A DNA stretch of 64,000 bases from Marchantia polymorpha subsp. ruderalis (GCA_037833965.1 AP031353.1:24616501-24680500), one strand, 5' to 3'; shown: positions 37,661 to 49,618, counted from the stretch's first letter. Program-made: numbers and translations. The notes: a model not told the origin generated them from the sequence alone.

Positions 37661-38098
37661 AGTCGACAGACGACTGCGGAAATCGAATTCAAGTTTCGAG
37701 CGTGTGAGCCCGCACAACGGCAAAGCATGAAGCCGAACGTGCGAAAGTGGGGCCGTTACGCCTCCAAGCCAGCGCGGCAATCAAGTGGGTCGATCCCCAC
37801 GCCCAAGTGTCGACGATGAAATCTTGTGTGCCGAAGGCGGGCGTCTCATTCTTGAAATTACAATTTTGATTTCTCGCGAGAGCTGAGTGCGCACACGAAT
37901 TGACGGAGAGAAATCAGAAAGAGCTGCGACACGCGGAGATTTGCAGGACAGAGCAAAGCAATTGAGTGCGCGGCCGAGGGAATTGCTAAGGAGTGAGAGT
38001 GAGGGAAAGCGGAGAGATCGCGTCTGCGTGCTAGAAGCAAGGAGCTAGCAGAAGAAAGTTGCGGACTTCTGAAGTGCGCGGAGAGTTGCAAGAACGCG

Positions 38099-38813
38099 AT
38101 GTCGAAGGCGACGCAGCTGCGGATGATTCCGCTGAAGCTACCGCAGATTGGGTTGCGCGCATTCCAGCACGAGCTGACTGTAGTGAAACTCGATTTCCTC
38201 CTGTGGGGATGGAATTGGGTGTGTCAAGATATGGTGCGCGAGTGGCAGAAGGGAAGGGACTGACTTACGTGCGGATTTCGACCGCTTGTAGAGCGATGGG
38301 ATGTCAATGACTAGGAGCAGGTGTTGGGAAGATGCGCGAGAGAGGAAGGTCATCTTCTATTCGAGAGTGAGAGCATCAAGGTCACGAAGGAGGAGGAGAT
38401 TTCCTTCGCGACCCTATTCAAGAGCAGCAAGTCTAGCAAGAACGGGTACAAGACCCGGGACTACAAGGATCGCTACCGCAGAAATGTCGCAGTAGCACTT
38501 ATTCAACTCTTGCAGCCACAAAGGACCACCTACATAACTTCTTGGCAGGTGGCATTCATGGAGCTGGCGTTGGTCGGAGCTCCGATTCATTGGGCTCGCA
38601 TTCTGTGGAAGATAACGAGGCAGCATGCGTTCGAGGAGAAGGGAGGATCGATCAATCACCTCTCCCCCTTCTTGATCAATTTCTATCGGTCGATGGGTTG
38701 TCTGACCGCGACCGAGCGGGTGCAATTTCCATTGCTGTCACGCAGCAATCCGGGCGGTATGTGAAGGACGTTGAGGTCGACACCAATGAAGACAAGTCCC
38801 TTGACTGCACGCC
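38099..38813 (+). pseudogene. LTR ORF of element B, 5' portion, broken
   Basis: Starts at ATG 38099, aligned with the starts in C and D. It contains LDFLLWGWNW, RCAREEGHLLFESESIKVTK, NGYKTRDYKDRYRRNVAVAL, APIHWARILWKITRQHAFEE and LSPFLINFYRSMGCL. Internal stops near 38262 and 38311 and a one-base deletion near 38757 break the frame. Element C then interrupts it at 38814; about 160 bp of the middle region resume at 43699. Product as described for C. Confidence 0.75.
38809..38813. repeat. Target-site duplication ACGCC of element C (partner 43694-43698)
   Basis: Exact 5-bp direct repeat at both edges of element C. Confidence 0.9.
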
Positions 38814-39050
38814 TGTAATAACCCACCAAAGGCTAAAACTGCAGTATGGTGGTAAAAAGATCGAACCCACAGGGACAGAGGCAACACACAGAGTAAAAGT
38901 GTCACGTTTTAACAGACTTTTGTAGAGTTTGAATTCTCAGGCGACTGTCACTCCCAGAAATACTGCAGTGCTCGACTCGGAGGCTCGACTCGGAGGAGGA
39001 TCTCGACTCGGAGGATGCTCGGAGGATGCACAGTACAGCGTAGTCACTCA

Positions 39051-39076
39051 ACACACACACACACACACACACACAC
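39051..39076. repeat. AC microsatellite in R-U5 of element C
   Basis: About thirteen AC units, equivalent in position to the GT run of elements A and F. Confidence 0.9.
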
Positions 39077-39730
39077 CTGAAACTGGCAAAAGCACAACTC
39101 GGAGGTCGGTCAGGACCTCCGCTTCGGATTTCAGGGGGAAAGTGTCTCAAAAGTTCACTCAGAGGTTCTGCAGGTAGTGACTCCCACTCCGGCTTTTACT
39201 GCCCTTCCGCCAGGAACTAGCGTAGGGTACCCGGACTGGACTTCCCACTTCGGAACGAAGCCTCTTCATACGCCGTGGACGTCACCCTCGACTCACACCA
39301 AACGCAGGGAGTGCAGGCCCGACTGAGAACTTAACTGAGACACAATCCAATAACACACACACAACCTGAATTGCAAACCAAGGCTTACACGAAGTTATAA
39401 AACTTCACTTTGGCATTCAGGGGAAACTTCCCGTAGGAGTACAATCAGGATATGTCACTCGAAGGAGTAAGGGGGAACTGTTCAAGTCTCTAACTCGCAG
39501 CCGGCTCTGAGCATCAGAAATCACCCGCAGGTGCAGATCCGCACTACTCAAGTCTCTAACCGGGTGCTAGCTCTGAACATTCAGCCGAAGGCCTTCAACT
39601 ACAACATACGGTAACTTCGCTATGCTGCAGCTTCTCTACGTGACCAAAATGCACAAACACGCCAAGAAAGTGAGTTCCTGATCTGCACTTCCGAAACTGG
39701 AAGAGTCCCAGGGCAAAACGCCTTGATCTA

Positions 39731-39737
39731 CTTTATA
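39731..39737 (-). promoter_or_regulatory. LTR TATA box of element C
   Basis: TATAAAG on the minus strand, downstream of the ORF and about 920 bp before the LTR end. Confidence 0.6.
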
Positions 39738-40009
39738 CCCTCAAAGGTCCTAACTAACACTACACTATCCTATCTACTACTCGCAACACTTGCACGAAAC
39801 CAAACTACACTACTGCACTCTGCGGATCCGGTGCTGCGCCTCCTGCGCGCCGGACTGCCTTGCTCTCTATCTCTACCTTGCCAATCTTCCGACCGGCTGC
39901 GCAACCCCAGACGTCGGAGGGCTGCAATCACTTCCGACTCCAAGTGCGCCATAGTGTCGCGCGCACCCGACAAGAAGGATTCTAATTTCCTCGCTACTCG
40001 CCGCCGACT

Positions 40010-42331
40010 CTAACTGTCACCCTCCGTCAATGCCGCCGCCCGAAGCTCGAACTCCCTGAGTGTGATCTTCTCTTGAGCTGCCACCTCCCAATGAGCGTAT
40101 CCTTTTAGACAGTGAGTCACCCGCGTCGCCAACTCTTCTCGCGTCCGGCAGCTGCCTTCCACCTCTGCTAGCTGCATTTCCGCATCCGCGCGCTGCGCCC
40201 TCAAATCCGAGCACTCGGATTGCAAGTTGCGCAACAACTCCTCATCCTCCTTGCGTGTTCTTTGACTTTCTTCTAAGGCGCGCGTCTGGCGTGCAAGCTC
40301 TGCTGCTAAGATGCGGTTTTGTCTCCGCTCTTCCTGCAATTCCGACTCGATCTTTGCCCGCATTAGCTCGGCATCCGCCTGGCTTTTCGTCGCCGCATCC
40401 TCCCTCTGCTGTTGCAAGGTTTGGTATAGCTTCTGTGTGACTGCCAGGTGTTGTCGGAGGGTAGTGTTCCTATCCTGCAATACTTGGCACCTAGAGGCCC
40501 AAGTGGCCACCTTGCTCCTCGTCCTGCGCTTGACAGTCTCCACGTAAGACTGCGGTTTTCCGGTACCCGAGTACTTGGATGTCTTGCGATCCAGATAGCG
40601 CAGGAGTGGAACTATCTGCTCGCACAACACCCCTGTTGGCGTTTTCTGCACAGAATCCGCTTCCTGCTCTTCCGAGCTCGTCTCATCCTCAGTTTCGAGG
40701 ATTTTAGTCGCCACTGAATCCCTTGGCGACTCCCTGGAACTGTGGCGCGCAGCAGCTTCCGCCGCGACTGCCGCTCCACTCCCTGCTAAAATATCCAAGG
40801 CAGTGGGGGATCCCACTGCTTGAGCCCCTGTTCCGGCTCGATCTTTGGTTTCCGAAGGGGTCGACGCCGCAGTGACTTTTGTCACCTTTGCACCGCCCGC
40901 TTCTGCTGCCTGCCCTTCCGGCGCGATCTGCGCGGAAGGTGTCTTCGCTGGAGGTGCGTCCGCCGAAGGCGTCCGCACACTGGTCGCCGGCCCTGTCCGT
41001 CTCGCAGTCGGCGAATCTGGCCGACTCTCTGTTGACCGACTCGCAGTCGGCCGACTAGCAGGTGTCCGACTGGTAGTCGGATACACCCTGCGCGTCTTCA
41101 CTCCACTTGGCCTGCTTGCTGGCGGCGTTTTCCCAGAAGTGCCTTTCGCCGAAGGCGACCCTCTGAGGGTTGTTGGCTCGTCAGCCAAACTCCCTTCTGC
41201 TTCCGGCCTGCTGTCCGGTTCAACGTGCCGCTCCGTCGGCCTTCCTTCCGTTTGTCGACCTTCAGTCGCCCGACTCGTAGTCGGCCGACTGTCAGTCCGT
41301 CCGTCTTCTTCCGAAGGCATTGGTGCCTTCTGCGCAAAGGTATTTGCCGACTTCCCCAGAATCTGCGCGATTATATCCTCCTCCGTGGGCAGGTTACTCC
41401 GCCGGACCGGAGTACGCCCGGTCTCCTCAGTACTAGTTTGCATTTTGCGTGTCCTCTGTTTTGGTCGACTGTGAGGCTCGTTGGTTGGCCGACTACGAGT
41501 CGGCGCAGCTGGCGCTTCCGGCTGCCTGTCCTCAGGTCTCTCATCCCACTTCCGCTTTCGCGGAATGCGCTCGCTTCGACGTTCTTCTGCTGCTCTTGCT
41601 GGGGCCGGAGCCGGAGACGGACTGGCAGGTGCCTCGTCCGGATCCGTGTCTACTTCGGCCTCCCGCGAGTATCTACCTGGATAGCTCCGGGTCAACAGCG
41701 GAAACCGTGTCCGCTCTGAATTTGTCAAACATCCCATCGCCCGATAAAACACAATCAGGTAAGGCGAAAGATGATTGAGGGTTCCTCCTCTCTCTTCTTG
41801 CGCATGTTGGCGCGTCACCTTCCACAGGAGCCGTGCCCAATGCACTGGAGCTCCTGACAACACTAGCTCCACAAATCCTACTTGCCAACCATGCATGTAA
41901 GCGGTCTTGGTCGGCTGCAATATCTGCAGCAATGCAGTCGCGACATTTCTCCGCAATCGATCTTTGTAATCCCGTGTCCGGAAACCGTTCTTGGGATGCC
42001 TGGCAACTTTGAAAAGCTCATTGTAGGAGATTTCTTCCTCCTGGGACACCTTCACGCTATCGGCCTCGAAGAGGAGATATCCTTCCTCGCCGGCACACCT
42101 GCCCAACACCTGCGCCCAATCACAAATGTCCCACCTCTCTGGATGTGGACGGAATCCGCGTGAGGGCTTGTGCCTCTCCTGCAGATACTCGCGCATCATC
42201 TCCGGACATGTCCAGTTCCATCCCCACAGGAGGAAATCGAGCTTCAGCCCCATCAGCACATCTTGGAATGCGCGTAGACCGATCTGCGGCACCCTAAGTG
42301 GAGACACTCGCAGCTGGGGGACCTTCGACAT
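40010..42331 (-). CDS. LTR (U3) ORF protein, element C, near-complete
   Basis: Starts at ATG 42331 (MSKVPQLRVSPLRVPQIG) and runs 773 codons to a TAG at 40010. Sister copies continue, and here too the frame stays open beyond the stop to about 39770 (SGARDTMAHLESEVIAALRR), so the stop is probably a late lesion. Residues 1-215: conserved domain rich in W, with LDFLLWGWNWTCPEMMREYL, WDICDWAQVLGRCAG, GFRTRDYKDRLRRNVATAL and APVHWARLLWKVTRQHAQEE. Residues about 215-500: low-complexity Pro/Arg/Ser, including repeats of the SRPTASR type. After that come SPTALDILAGSGAAVAAEA, EQIVPLLRYLDRK and a coiled coil of about 180 residues. No catalytic motif, signal peptide or membrane segment. A structural or nucleic-acid-binding accessory role is plausible but unproved. 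Confidence 0.7.
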   Translation of the reverse strand: MSKVPQLRVSPLRVPQIGLRAFQDVLMGLKLDFLLWGWNWTCPEMMREYLQERHKPSRGFRPHPERWDICDWAQVLGRCAGEEGYLLFEADSVKVSQEEEISYNELFKVARHPKNGFRTRDYKDRLRRNVATALLQILQPTKTAYMHGWQVGFVELVLSGAPVHWARLLWKVTRQHAQEERGGTLNHLSPYLIVFYRAMGCLTNSERTRFPLLTRSYPGRYSREAEVDTDPDEAPASPSPAPAPARAAEERRSERIPRKRKWDERPEDRQPEAPAAPTRSRPTNEPHSRPKQRTRKMQTSTEETGRTPVRRSNLPTEEDIIAQILGKSANTFAQKAPMPSEEDGRTDSRPTTSRATEGRQTEGRPTERHVEPDSRPEAEGSLADEPTTLRGSPSAKGTSGKTPPASRPSGVKTRRVYPTTSRTPASRPTASRSTESRPDSPTARRTGPATSVRTPSADAPPAKTPSAQIAPEGQAAEAGGAKVTKVTAASTPSETKDRAGTGAQAVGSPTALDILAGSGAAVAAEAAARHSSRESPRDSVATKILETEDETSSEEQEADSVQKTPTGVLCEQIVPLLRYLDRKTSKYSGTGKPQSYVETVKRRTRSKVATWASRCQVLQDRNTTLRQHLAVTQKLYQTLQQQREDAATKSQADAELMRAKIESELQEERRQNRILAAELARQTRALEESQRTRKEDEELLRNLQSECSDLRAQRADAEMQLAEVEGSCRTREELATRVTHCLKGYAHWEVAAQEKITLREFELRAAALTEGDS

Positions 42332-43693
42332 TGCGTTTCCTGCACACACAAATGTTCTCCCTTCCGCTCGCTCTCTCACAATCGCCACTACGAGTCGGCT
42401 GCTTAAGCACTAACTGCTGTCACTCTCTCTTCTCTCACGCTCAAGTTCGCTACTCGCAATTCTCTCCAAGGTCTGTCAAGATCCTTGCGCAACTCGTCTC
42501 CGCACTCTCTCCTCTCTCTGCAAGTCTCTCCGCCCTTGCGCGTAATCTTGGAAGCTGGAAATCGCAAAATGAAGAATGAGAGAATGAGACTGGAGAGCAG
42601 TCTTTTCTTCTCCGAATTCAAGATCGTCCAACGTTCTTACTGGTTACAATTTACGCAGCCAGCTATACGGCCTAACGGTTCGCCCTTGCATGCTCGAATT
42701 CACGTCTCCGCACTGCGCGCATTCGCATGCGTGAATGTTGAATTCTCCCGCCGCCACCGTCTTCCGGACTCGAGTTCGCCGCAGTGTATACGTCGGCTAT
42801 GTTGTCTTTTCCTAACCCGTCCATCACCGGAGGCGTGTCGCCGCTGGCGTGTTCCTTATCCGTCGGCGCCTTGCTGGAGGCGCACATCCAGTCGGCGCGA
42901 ATTACGCCGGCGCGTATTCGTACCGCTTGTTTTGTCCGTTCCGCCTCTTCCATTGCTGACGGCGCATATCCCGCCGGCGCAAATCATGCCAGCGCATCCG
43001 CCTATCAGCGCCACGTCGGAGGCGTACATCCGGCCGGCGCTTTCCTTCCGTTGCGCAACCGCCAAAGGCGCTTCCGACTCTGAGTTGATTTCCTCCTATG
43101 AGCGCGAGATTCCGCCGAAGGCGCATCGCCGAAGGCGTACGGGAGTACTTTCCGATTGTGAACCCTAGCGCGAACGGCGCATGTCCGGCTACGAGTTTTC
43201 CAATGCTCATAACTTCTTCGTCCCTGATCCATCTCCGCGGCTCTTGTGCTCGTTAGAACGAGCGTCCCGAGCTCTTTCTAATGCAACTTCAACCAACTGA
43301 AACTACCGTGTATTCCGATTGTTATGAAGGTTTCCCTTTCCGCGCTAGCGGCGCATCGTCGAAGGCGCACTCATGGTCGGAAGCCTTCAGAGGTCCGGGC
43401 CCTTCTTCTGACGTCTTTAGCAAAATCTCCTCCGGAGGTGTCTGCGCCGGAAGCGTAGCTTCCTTAAACGCTGGAAGCGCATGAGTAGAGACACTTCAGA
43501 AAAGGAGCTTTTGCCGAAGGCGCCGAAGACGTTTGGCGCTGGTACATCCGGCTTCGCGATTCTTCGTGACCTCGTGACGATCTCCTCAATCCACTCTATT
43601 TAACGTACCCTTTTCTAACTACAAACACTGCTTCGGTACTAGTTTTCTAAAATTGTTTAAAGTCTGCAAAAAAACAAAAAGTGTGTTACCACA

Positions 43694-43698
43694 ACGCC
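43694..43698. repeat. Target-site duplication ACGCC, right copy of element C
   Basis: Matches 38809-38813; element B resumes directly after it. Confidence 0.9.
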
Positions 43699-45306
43699 AC
43701 CAGCCCAACCGAGGGCCGAAGGAGAATCGCTCGCAGCACGAGTGCCGCGGAAGCAAAGATGGGAAGGAGGAGCAGAGAAGGGCGAGCAACGCGAGGCTCC
43801 TGCTCTCAAACGGAAGCGGCCACTGACAAAGCTGTGCAGTCGGCCTAAGCAGAAGGCACACTATGGTAACACACTTTTTGTTTTTTTTCGCAGAATTTAA
43901 ACAATTTTGAAAAAGAAGTACCGAAGCAGTGTCTGTAGTTAGGAAATGGTACGTTAAATAGAGTGAATTGAGGAGATCGCGGGTCACGAAGAATCACGGA
44001 GTTGGGCGCAACGGCGCCAAACGCCTTCGGCGCCTTCGGCAAGATCTCCTTTGCTGAGGTGTCTTTACCCACGCGCCTCCGGCGTTTAGGGAAGGTACGC
44101 TTCCGGCACAGACACCTCCGGAGGAGATGTCGCTGAAGATGTCAGAAGCCGGCAAGGACCTCTGAATGCTTCCGACCAGGAGTGCGCCTTCGTCGATGCG
44201 CCGTTGGCGCGGGAGAGAAACCTTCATAACAATCAGGATTCACGGTAGTTCTATTTGGTTAAGTTCTCATTGGAAAGAGCTCGGGACGCTTGTTCTAACG
44301 AGCCCAAGAGCGCCGGAGATGGATCAGGGACGAGGAAGTTATGAGCATCGGTAAACTCGCATCCGGCGATGCGCTGTTCGCGCTAGGGTTCACCTTCGGG
44401 AAGGACCCCCGTACGCCTTTGGCGGAACCACGCGCTCATGAGAGGAGATCAAGTTGGAGGCGGAAGCGCCTTCGGCGGCTGTGCAGCGGAAGAGAAGCGC
44501 CGACCTGATGTACGCCTCCGACGTGGCGCGGACAAGCGGATGCGCCGGCATAATTCGCGCCGTCGGCGATATGCGGGGCAGAACGGACAAAAGAAGTTGT
44601 ACAAGTACGTGTCGGCGTAATTCGCGCCGACTTGATGTGCGCCTCCAGCGAGGCGCCGACGGAGAAGGAGTACGCCTTCGGCGATACACCTCCGGCGATG
44701 GGCAGGTTGGGAAAAGACAACATAGTCGGAGCGTACGCTCCACCGCGGCGAACTCGAGGTCGGAAGCCCTCGGCGATGACGAACTAAGAGTCGGCGGACG
44801 ATGGCGGCGGGAGAATTCAACGTTCACGCATGCGAATGCGCGCAGTGCGGAGTCGTGAATTCGAGCATGCGAGGGAGAATCGTTAGGCCGTATAGCCGGC
44901 TGCGTAATCAAGTTTGATTGTACCCACTGCCTACGAAGAGCGTTGGGCGATCTTGATTTCAAAGAAGAAAAGTCTGCTCTCCACTCTCATTCTCTCATTC
45001 TTAATTGTGAGTTTTCTAGCTTTAGAGCTTGAGACGTGCAGCTCAATCGGGCGGAGAGACCTTCAGTGACTTGGAGAGAGTGCAGGAATCAGTGAGCAGG
45101 AAGGAGTGCGTAGCAACCAGGCGCGCGGAGGCGAATTGCGCAAGAATCTTGACGGACCCTGTAGAGAGTTTGAGAGTAGAGAAATTGAGCGCGCAAGGGA
45201 GGAGAGAGCGATTTCAGTTAGTGTCTGAGCGGCCGACGCGCAGCGGCAATTGTGAGAGATCGAGCGGGAGGGAAGAGCGTTTGTGTGTGCAGGGAGAGCA
45301 AGAAAT

Positions 45307-47815
45307 ATGTCGAAGGTCCCCCAGCTGCGAGTGTCTCCACTTAGAGTGCCGCAGATCGGTCTGCGCGCATTCTAGGATGTGTTGACAAGGTTGAAGCTTG
45401 AATTCCTCCTATGGGGATGGAATTGGACGTGTCCGGAGATGGTGCGCGAATATTTGCGGGAGAAACACCAGCCCTCGCTCGGATGCCGCCCCCACCCCGA
45501 GAGGTGGGACATTAGTCATTGGGCGCAGGTATTAGGAAGGTGTGCAGGCAAGGAAGGGTATCTCCTCTTCGAGGCCGAAAGCGTGAAGGTGTCGAAGGAG
45601 GAAGAGAACTCTTACAATGATCTTTTCAAGGTTGGCAAGCATCCCAAGAACGGCTTCCGGACGCGGGATTACAAAGATCGATTGCGGAGATATGTCGCGA
45701 CTGCATTGCTTCAAATATTGCAGCCGACCAAGACCGCCTACATGCCTGGTTGGCAAGTGGGATTTGTGGAGCTAGTGTTGTCAGGAGCTCCGGTTCATTG
45801 GGCACGACTCCTGTGGAAGGTGACGCGCCAACATGCGCAAGAAGAGAGAGGAGGGACCCTCAATCATCTTTCGCCTTACCTGATCGTGTTCTATCGAGCG
45901 ATGGGATGTTTGACAGCTTCAGAGCAGGCGCAATTTCCGCTGCTGACCCGGAGTAATCCGGGTAGATACTTGCAGGAGGCTGAAGTGGACACAGATCCGG
46001 ACGAAGCACCTGCCAGTCCAGCTCCGGCTCCAGCTCCGGCTCCGGCAAGAGCAGAAGAAGAGCATCAACGTGAGCGCGCACCGTGGAAGCGGAAATGGGA
46101 TGAGAGACCAGAAGACAGGCAGCCGGAAGCTCCCGCTGCGCCGACTCGGAGTCGGCCAACCCACGAGCTTTACAGCCGGCCGAAACAGAGGGCACGTAAG
46201 ATGGTATTGCCAATTAGCAATGAGGAGACCGGGCATACTCCGGTCCGGCGGAATGTCTTGCCCACGCAGGAGGAGATAATCGCGCAGGTTCTGGGGAGGT
46301 CGATGAACCCCTATGCGCAGAAGGCGTGGATGCCTTCGGAAGAAGTCAGGCGAACTGAGAGTCGGCCGACTGCGAGTCGGGCGACTAAAGGTCGGCCAAC
46401 TGCAGGTCGGCGAGAACAGCGGGTTGAACCGGACAGCAGGCCGGAAGCAGAAGAGAGTTTGGTTGTAGAGCCAACGACTCTCAAAGAGTCGTCTTCGGAA
46501 GAAGACGCTTCTGAGGAAGCGCCTCCAGCAAAGCGACCAAGTGGAGTGAAGACATGCAGAGTGGATCCGACTGCCAGTCGGACAACTGCTAGTTGGCCGA
46601 CTGCGAGTCGGTCAACTGAGAGTCGGCCAGATTCGCCGACTACGAATCGGATAGACCCGGCGACCATTGTGCGGGCGCCTTCGGTGGACACACCTCCGGC
46701 GAAAACACCTTCCGCGCAGATCGCGCCGGAGGAGCAGGCAGTAGAAGTGGGCGGTGCAGAGGCGACAAGAGTGACTGCGGCGCCGACCCCTTCGAGAACA
46801 AAAGATCAAGCCGGAGCGGAGGCTAAGGCAGTGGGATCCCCCACTGCCTTGGATATCTTAGCAGGGAGTGGAGCGGCAGTCGCGGCGGAAGCTGCCACGC
46901 GCCACAGTTCCAGGGAGTCGCCAAGAGCTTCTGTGGCGACTGAAATCCTCGAAACAGAGGATGAGACGAGTTCGGAAGAACAGGAAGCGGAATCTGTGCG
47001 TGGGACGCCAACAGGGGTACTGTGCGAGCAGATAGTGCCACTCTTGCGATACTTGGATCGCAAGGCAGCAAAGTACGCGAATCCCAGAAAACCGCAGTCT
47101 TATGTGGAGTTAGTCAAGAACATGACGAGGAACAAGGTGGCCATTTGGGCCACTAGGTGCCAAACGTTGGAGATGAAGAATACTGCCCTCCAACAGCACC
47201 TGGCGATCACAAAGAGGCTACAACAAACCCTGCAACAACAGCGTGAGGATGCTGCGATGAAAGCCCAGGAGGATGTCGAGCTAATGCGGGCAAAGATTGA
47301 GTTGGAATTGCAGGAAGAGCGGAGACAAAACCGCATTCTAACAGAGGAGCTTGCGCGCCAGACGCACGCATTAGAGCAAGGTCAAAGCACGCGCAAGGCG
47401 GATGAGGTGTTGTTGCGCAACTTGCAATCCGAGTGCGCGGAATTGAGGGCACAGCGCGCAGAGGCAGAGATGCAGCTGACAGAGGTGGAAGGCAGCGGCC
47501 GGCGCGATGCAGATCGTACGCGAGAAGAGTTGGTGGCGCGGGTGACCTACTGTCTCAGAGGATACACCCACTGGGAAGTGGCGGCGCAGGAGAAGATCAC
47601 ACTCAGGGAGTTTGAGCTTCGGGCGGCGGCGTTGACGGATGGTGACAGTCCGAGTCGGCGGCGAGCGGCGAAGAAATTAGATGCCTTCTTGTCGGGTGCG
47701 CGCGATACTATGGCGCACTTGGAGTCGGAAGTGACCGGGAGCCTTCGGCGGCTAGGGTTGCGCAGCCGAGCGGAAGATTGGCAGGGTAGGGAGAAAGTGC
47801 ACGGCAGTCCGTCGC
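45307..47815 (+). pseudogene. LTR ORF of element D, one early stop, 3' end cut by E
   Basis: From ATG 45307 (MSKVPQLRVSPLRVPQIGL) the frame meets TAG at 45373 where C has a glutamine codon, then is open for more than 800 codons to the E insertion. The 24 codons after 47815 are read-through into E. Domains are as in C: LEFLLWGWNWTCPEMVREYL, RCAGKEGYLLFEAESVKV, APVHWARLLWKV, a middle with SRPTASR-type repeats (about 46350-46640), EQIVPLLRYLDRKAAKYA and a coiled coil to SRRRAAKKLDAFLSGARDTM. One substitution and a truncation separate it from an intact gene, so it was coding until recently. Confidence 0.8.
46350..46640. repeat. GAGTCGGCCGACT-type short palindromes inside the ORF
   Basis: GAGTCGG/CCGACTG units recur at short intervals in the low-complexity part of ORF D, and at the matching place in C (about 41030-41300). 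They encode SRPTASR-like repeats. This is the third palindromic motif amplified in this LTR family. Confidence 0.8.
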
Positions 47816-49588
47816 TGTGGTACCCCACTTTCGGTAATTTTGAGGAAATTAAAACATTTTTGGAAAACTGTACCCTGGCAGCAATGTAAATAGCCTTCGG
47901 TGCATCAAAACAGAGTGAATTCGGAAGATCGCGGAGATTCTTGAGGGATCTCGTAGAATCTACGAGTTGGGTGCAGCATAAAGGACGGGCACCACCCTCC
48001 CTGCAAGCTCTGCAGTTAGGATCCCTACGGCGCAAGGCGCAAAACCCGCCTTCGGAGCTGCGTCCGCGGCGGTAGGGAAATCCTTCATATTTAGGTCAAC
48101 CCCCAAACGCCTTGACTTAGCTAGGGTCTCGTTGGAAAGAGCTCGACGCACTGATTCCAATGAGCCCAAGAACGCCAACAGCGGATAAGGACTCCGGGAG
48201 TTATGAAGGTTGTAAGATACTCAACTCTTCGCCTACGCACAGGCGGAGAAGTTTTGTCCTATGCGCGGACGAAGGAAGTTCGCCTGCGCACAGGCGAAAT
48301 AGGGTTTGAGGTAGGCGCGAAGTTCGCCTACGCACAGGCGCTTCGGCGTCGGCGGGAAATCCGCCTTGGGCCCTAGAAATGCGCCTTGTGAGGTAGAAAT
48401 TGTACGGCGCCTTCTGCGCCAGCGCAGCGCCGCGGACGAGCAAGGAGCCGCCAGAATAGTAAAATCCGTACGGACCGTACGGACGGGACGGATGGATGCG
48501 CTCTTGGACGGACGGAGTTGCGGCGGCGGAAGCGCCGACGAAGAGACAAGGAACGGACAGTCTGGACGGAGACGGCTGACCGCGGTCAACGCCTTCCGCG
48601 CCAGCGCGTCGCCGCGGACGGAATTCGCCTGCGCACAGGCGAGCGCCTGTGCACAGGAGGATGAAGTTCCGCGCCGGCGGAGAATCCGCCGAGGAGTCTG
48701 CCTGCGCACAGGCGGGAGTTGAACTTTTGTCCGACATGCGGACACACGCGTCGAGGCAGAAGGGGATTGGCTGAGGAGCGGTACGAACGAGTGTACCGCG
48801 CAAGGCGGAAAACTCGCCTTCGGCGCTGCGCACCCATGTCCGCGGTGTAGTACGCTCGCGGAGTTCAAATCCGCCAATTCGAGCGTGAGAGTTTAATCGG
48901 CGACGGCGGAGCGTGAAGCCGCGCGTGAGAGCGGAGACCGTTTCAGCGTAGAGCCGGCGCGGCCATCAATTGAGACGTCCTCCACGAGCAAGAGCCGACC
49001 ATGACCTTCGACCGGGCAGCAGAGAGCGTCCCATTCTTGAATTCGCGATTCCATTCTCTTGTGCGAGCTGCGCGCGTCCATCTGCTGGCTGCTAAGCATT
49101 CTCGACATCGCCGCATAGAGGATTTCTTGGTGATTGAGGGAGAAGTGAGTGCGCGTGATTTGGAATTGAGGGCGATTAGAGTTTGCCGAGGAAGAAAGGA
49201 GCTCGAGCGGTGAGGAAGTAGAATGAGCGGGCGAGCAAACTCCAGGAACGCAATGACGAGACCGGGCCGATTGCGGATGCTGCCGCTTCGTCTACCACAG
49301 AACGGGCTGCGCGCTTTTGAGGAGCGCTTGATAGCAAGAAAGCTGGATTTCTTGCTATGGGGATGGAACTACATCTGTGCGGATATGGTGCGCGAGTGGC
49401 TAGAGCCACAGGGACCACCCTCGCGCGGATTGCGTCCGCATGTTGATCGGTGGACGGTCCAAGATTGGGCGCAGGCATTGGGAAGATGTGCCGGCATGCC
49501 AGGGCATCTCCTCTTTGACAGTGAGAGCATCAAGGTGACCAAGCAGGAAGAGGCGCAATTTGTGGAGCTGTTCAAGACCGGGAGGTCT
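47816..49588 (+). mobile_element. Element E: 5' part of an A-type LTR, plus strand
   Basis: Starts TGTGGTACCCCAC at 47816 inside element D, directly after GTCGC. It closely follows element A from its start to about A position 10220, then stops abruptly at 49588, where sequence continues as the inverted LTR G. It carries the conserved stem-loop and the CGCCTGCGCACAGGCG motifs. Confidence 0.8.
49001..49588 (+). pseudogene. LTR ORF of element E, N-terminal fragment
   Basis: Begins at ATG 49001 (MTFDRAAESVPFLNSRF) as in A and G, has a TGA at about 49211 where G has a cysteine codon, and continues through LDFLLWGWNYICADMVREWL and RCAGMPGHLLFDSESIKV. It is lost at the fold-back junction 49588. Confidence 0.75.
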
Positions 49589-49618
49589 AACCCACACTAC
49601 GTGAGCGCAGTGTGGGTT
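49589..49618. repeat. Fold-back junction hairpin between E and G
   Basis: AACCCACACT, a 10-nt spacer, then AGTGTGGGTT: perfect 10-bp inverted arms exactly where plus-oriented LTR E changes to minus-oriented LTR G. The arms derive from the AACTCACACTACGTGAG part of the ORF (A about 12463). Confidence 0.8.

Larger units (their letters stand above)
38814..43693 (-). mobile_element. Element C: solo LTR (4,880 bp), minus strand, in element B
   Basis: On the minus strand it runs TGTGGTAACACAC ... GTGGGTTATTACA. It is flanked by perfect ACGCC duplications at 38809-38813 and 43694-43698. Same layout as element A: stem-loop near the 5' end, U3 ORF, TATA box (39731-39737), GT/AC microsatellite. It has the best-preserved ORF among the complete copies. 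No gag-pol is inside, so it is a solo LTR. Confidence 0.88.
36714..43861 (+). mobile_element. Element B: ORF-bearing LTR, split by C and truncated by D
   Basis: Starts TGTGGTAACCCACTTTTTG at 36714. Its own DNA covers 36714-38813 and, after insertion C and its target duplication, 43699-43861. The resumed piece matches element A at about 10577-10750 (CAGCACGAG, CCGCGGAAGC, AGAAGGC), proving continuity. Its 3' half lies beyond the later insertions and is not seen here. It has its own amplified motif (GCGCCTTCGGCG). Confidence 0.8.
43862..47815 (+). mobile_element. Element D: ORF-bearing LTR inserted in B, truncated by E
   Basis: Begins TATGGTAACACAC (the usual TGTGG start with one change) immediately after element B sequence. 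It has the conserved stem-loop (44267-44302) and the ORF, and is cut at 47815 by the TGTGG start of E. Its downstream part and its right target duplication lie beyond the window. It is closest to element C in ORF sequence. Confidence 0.8.
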
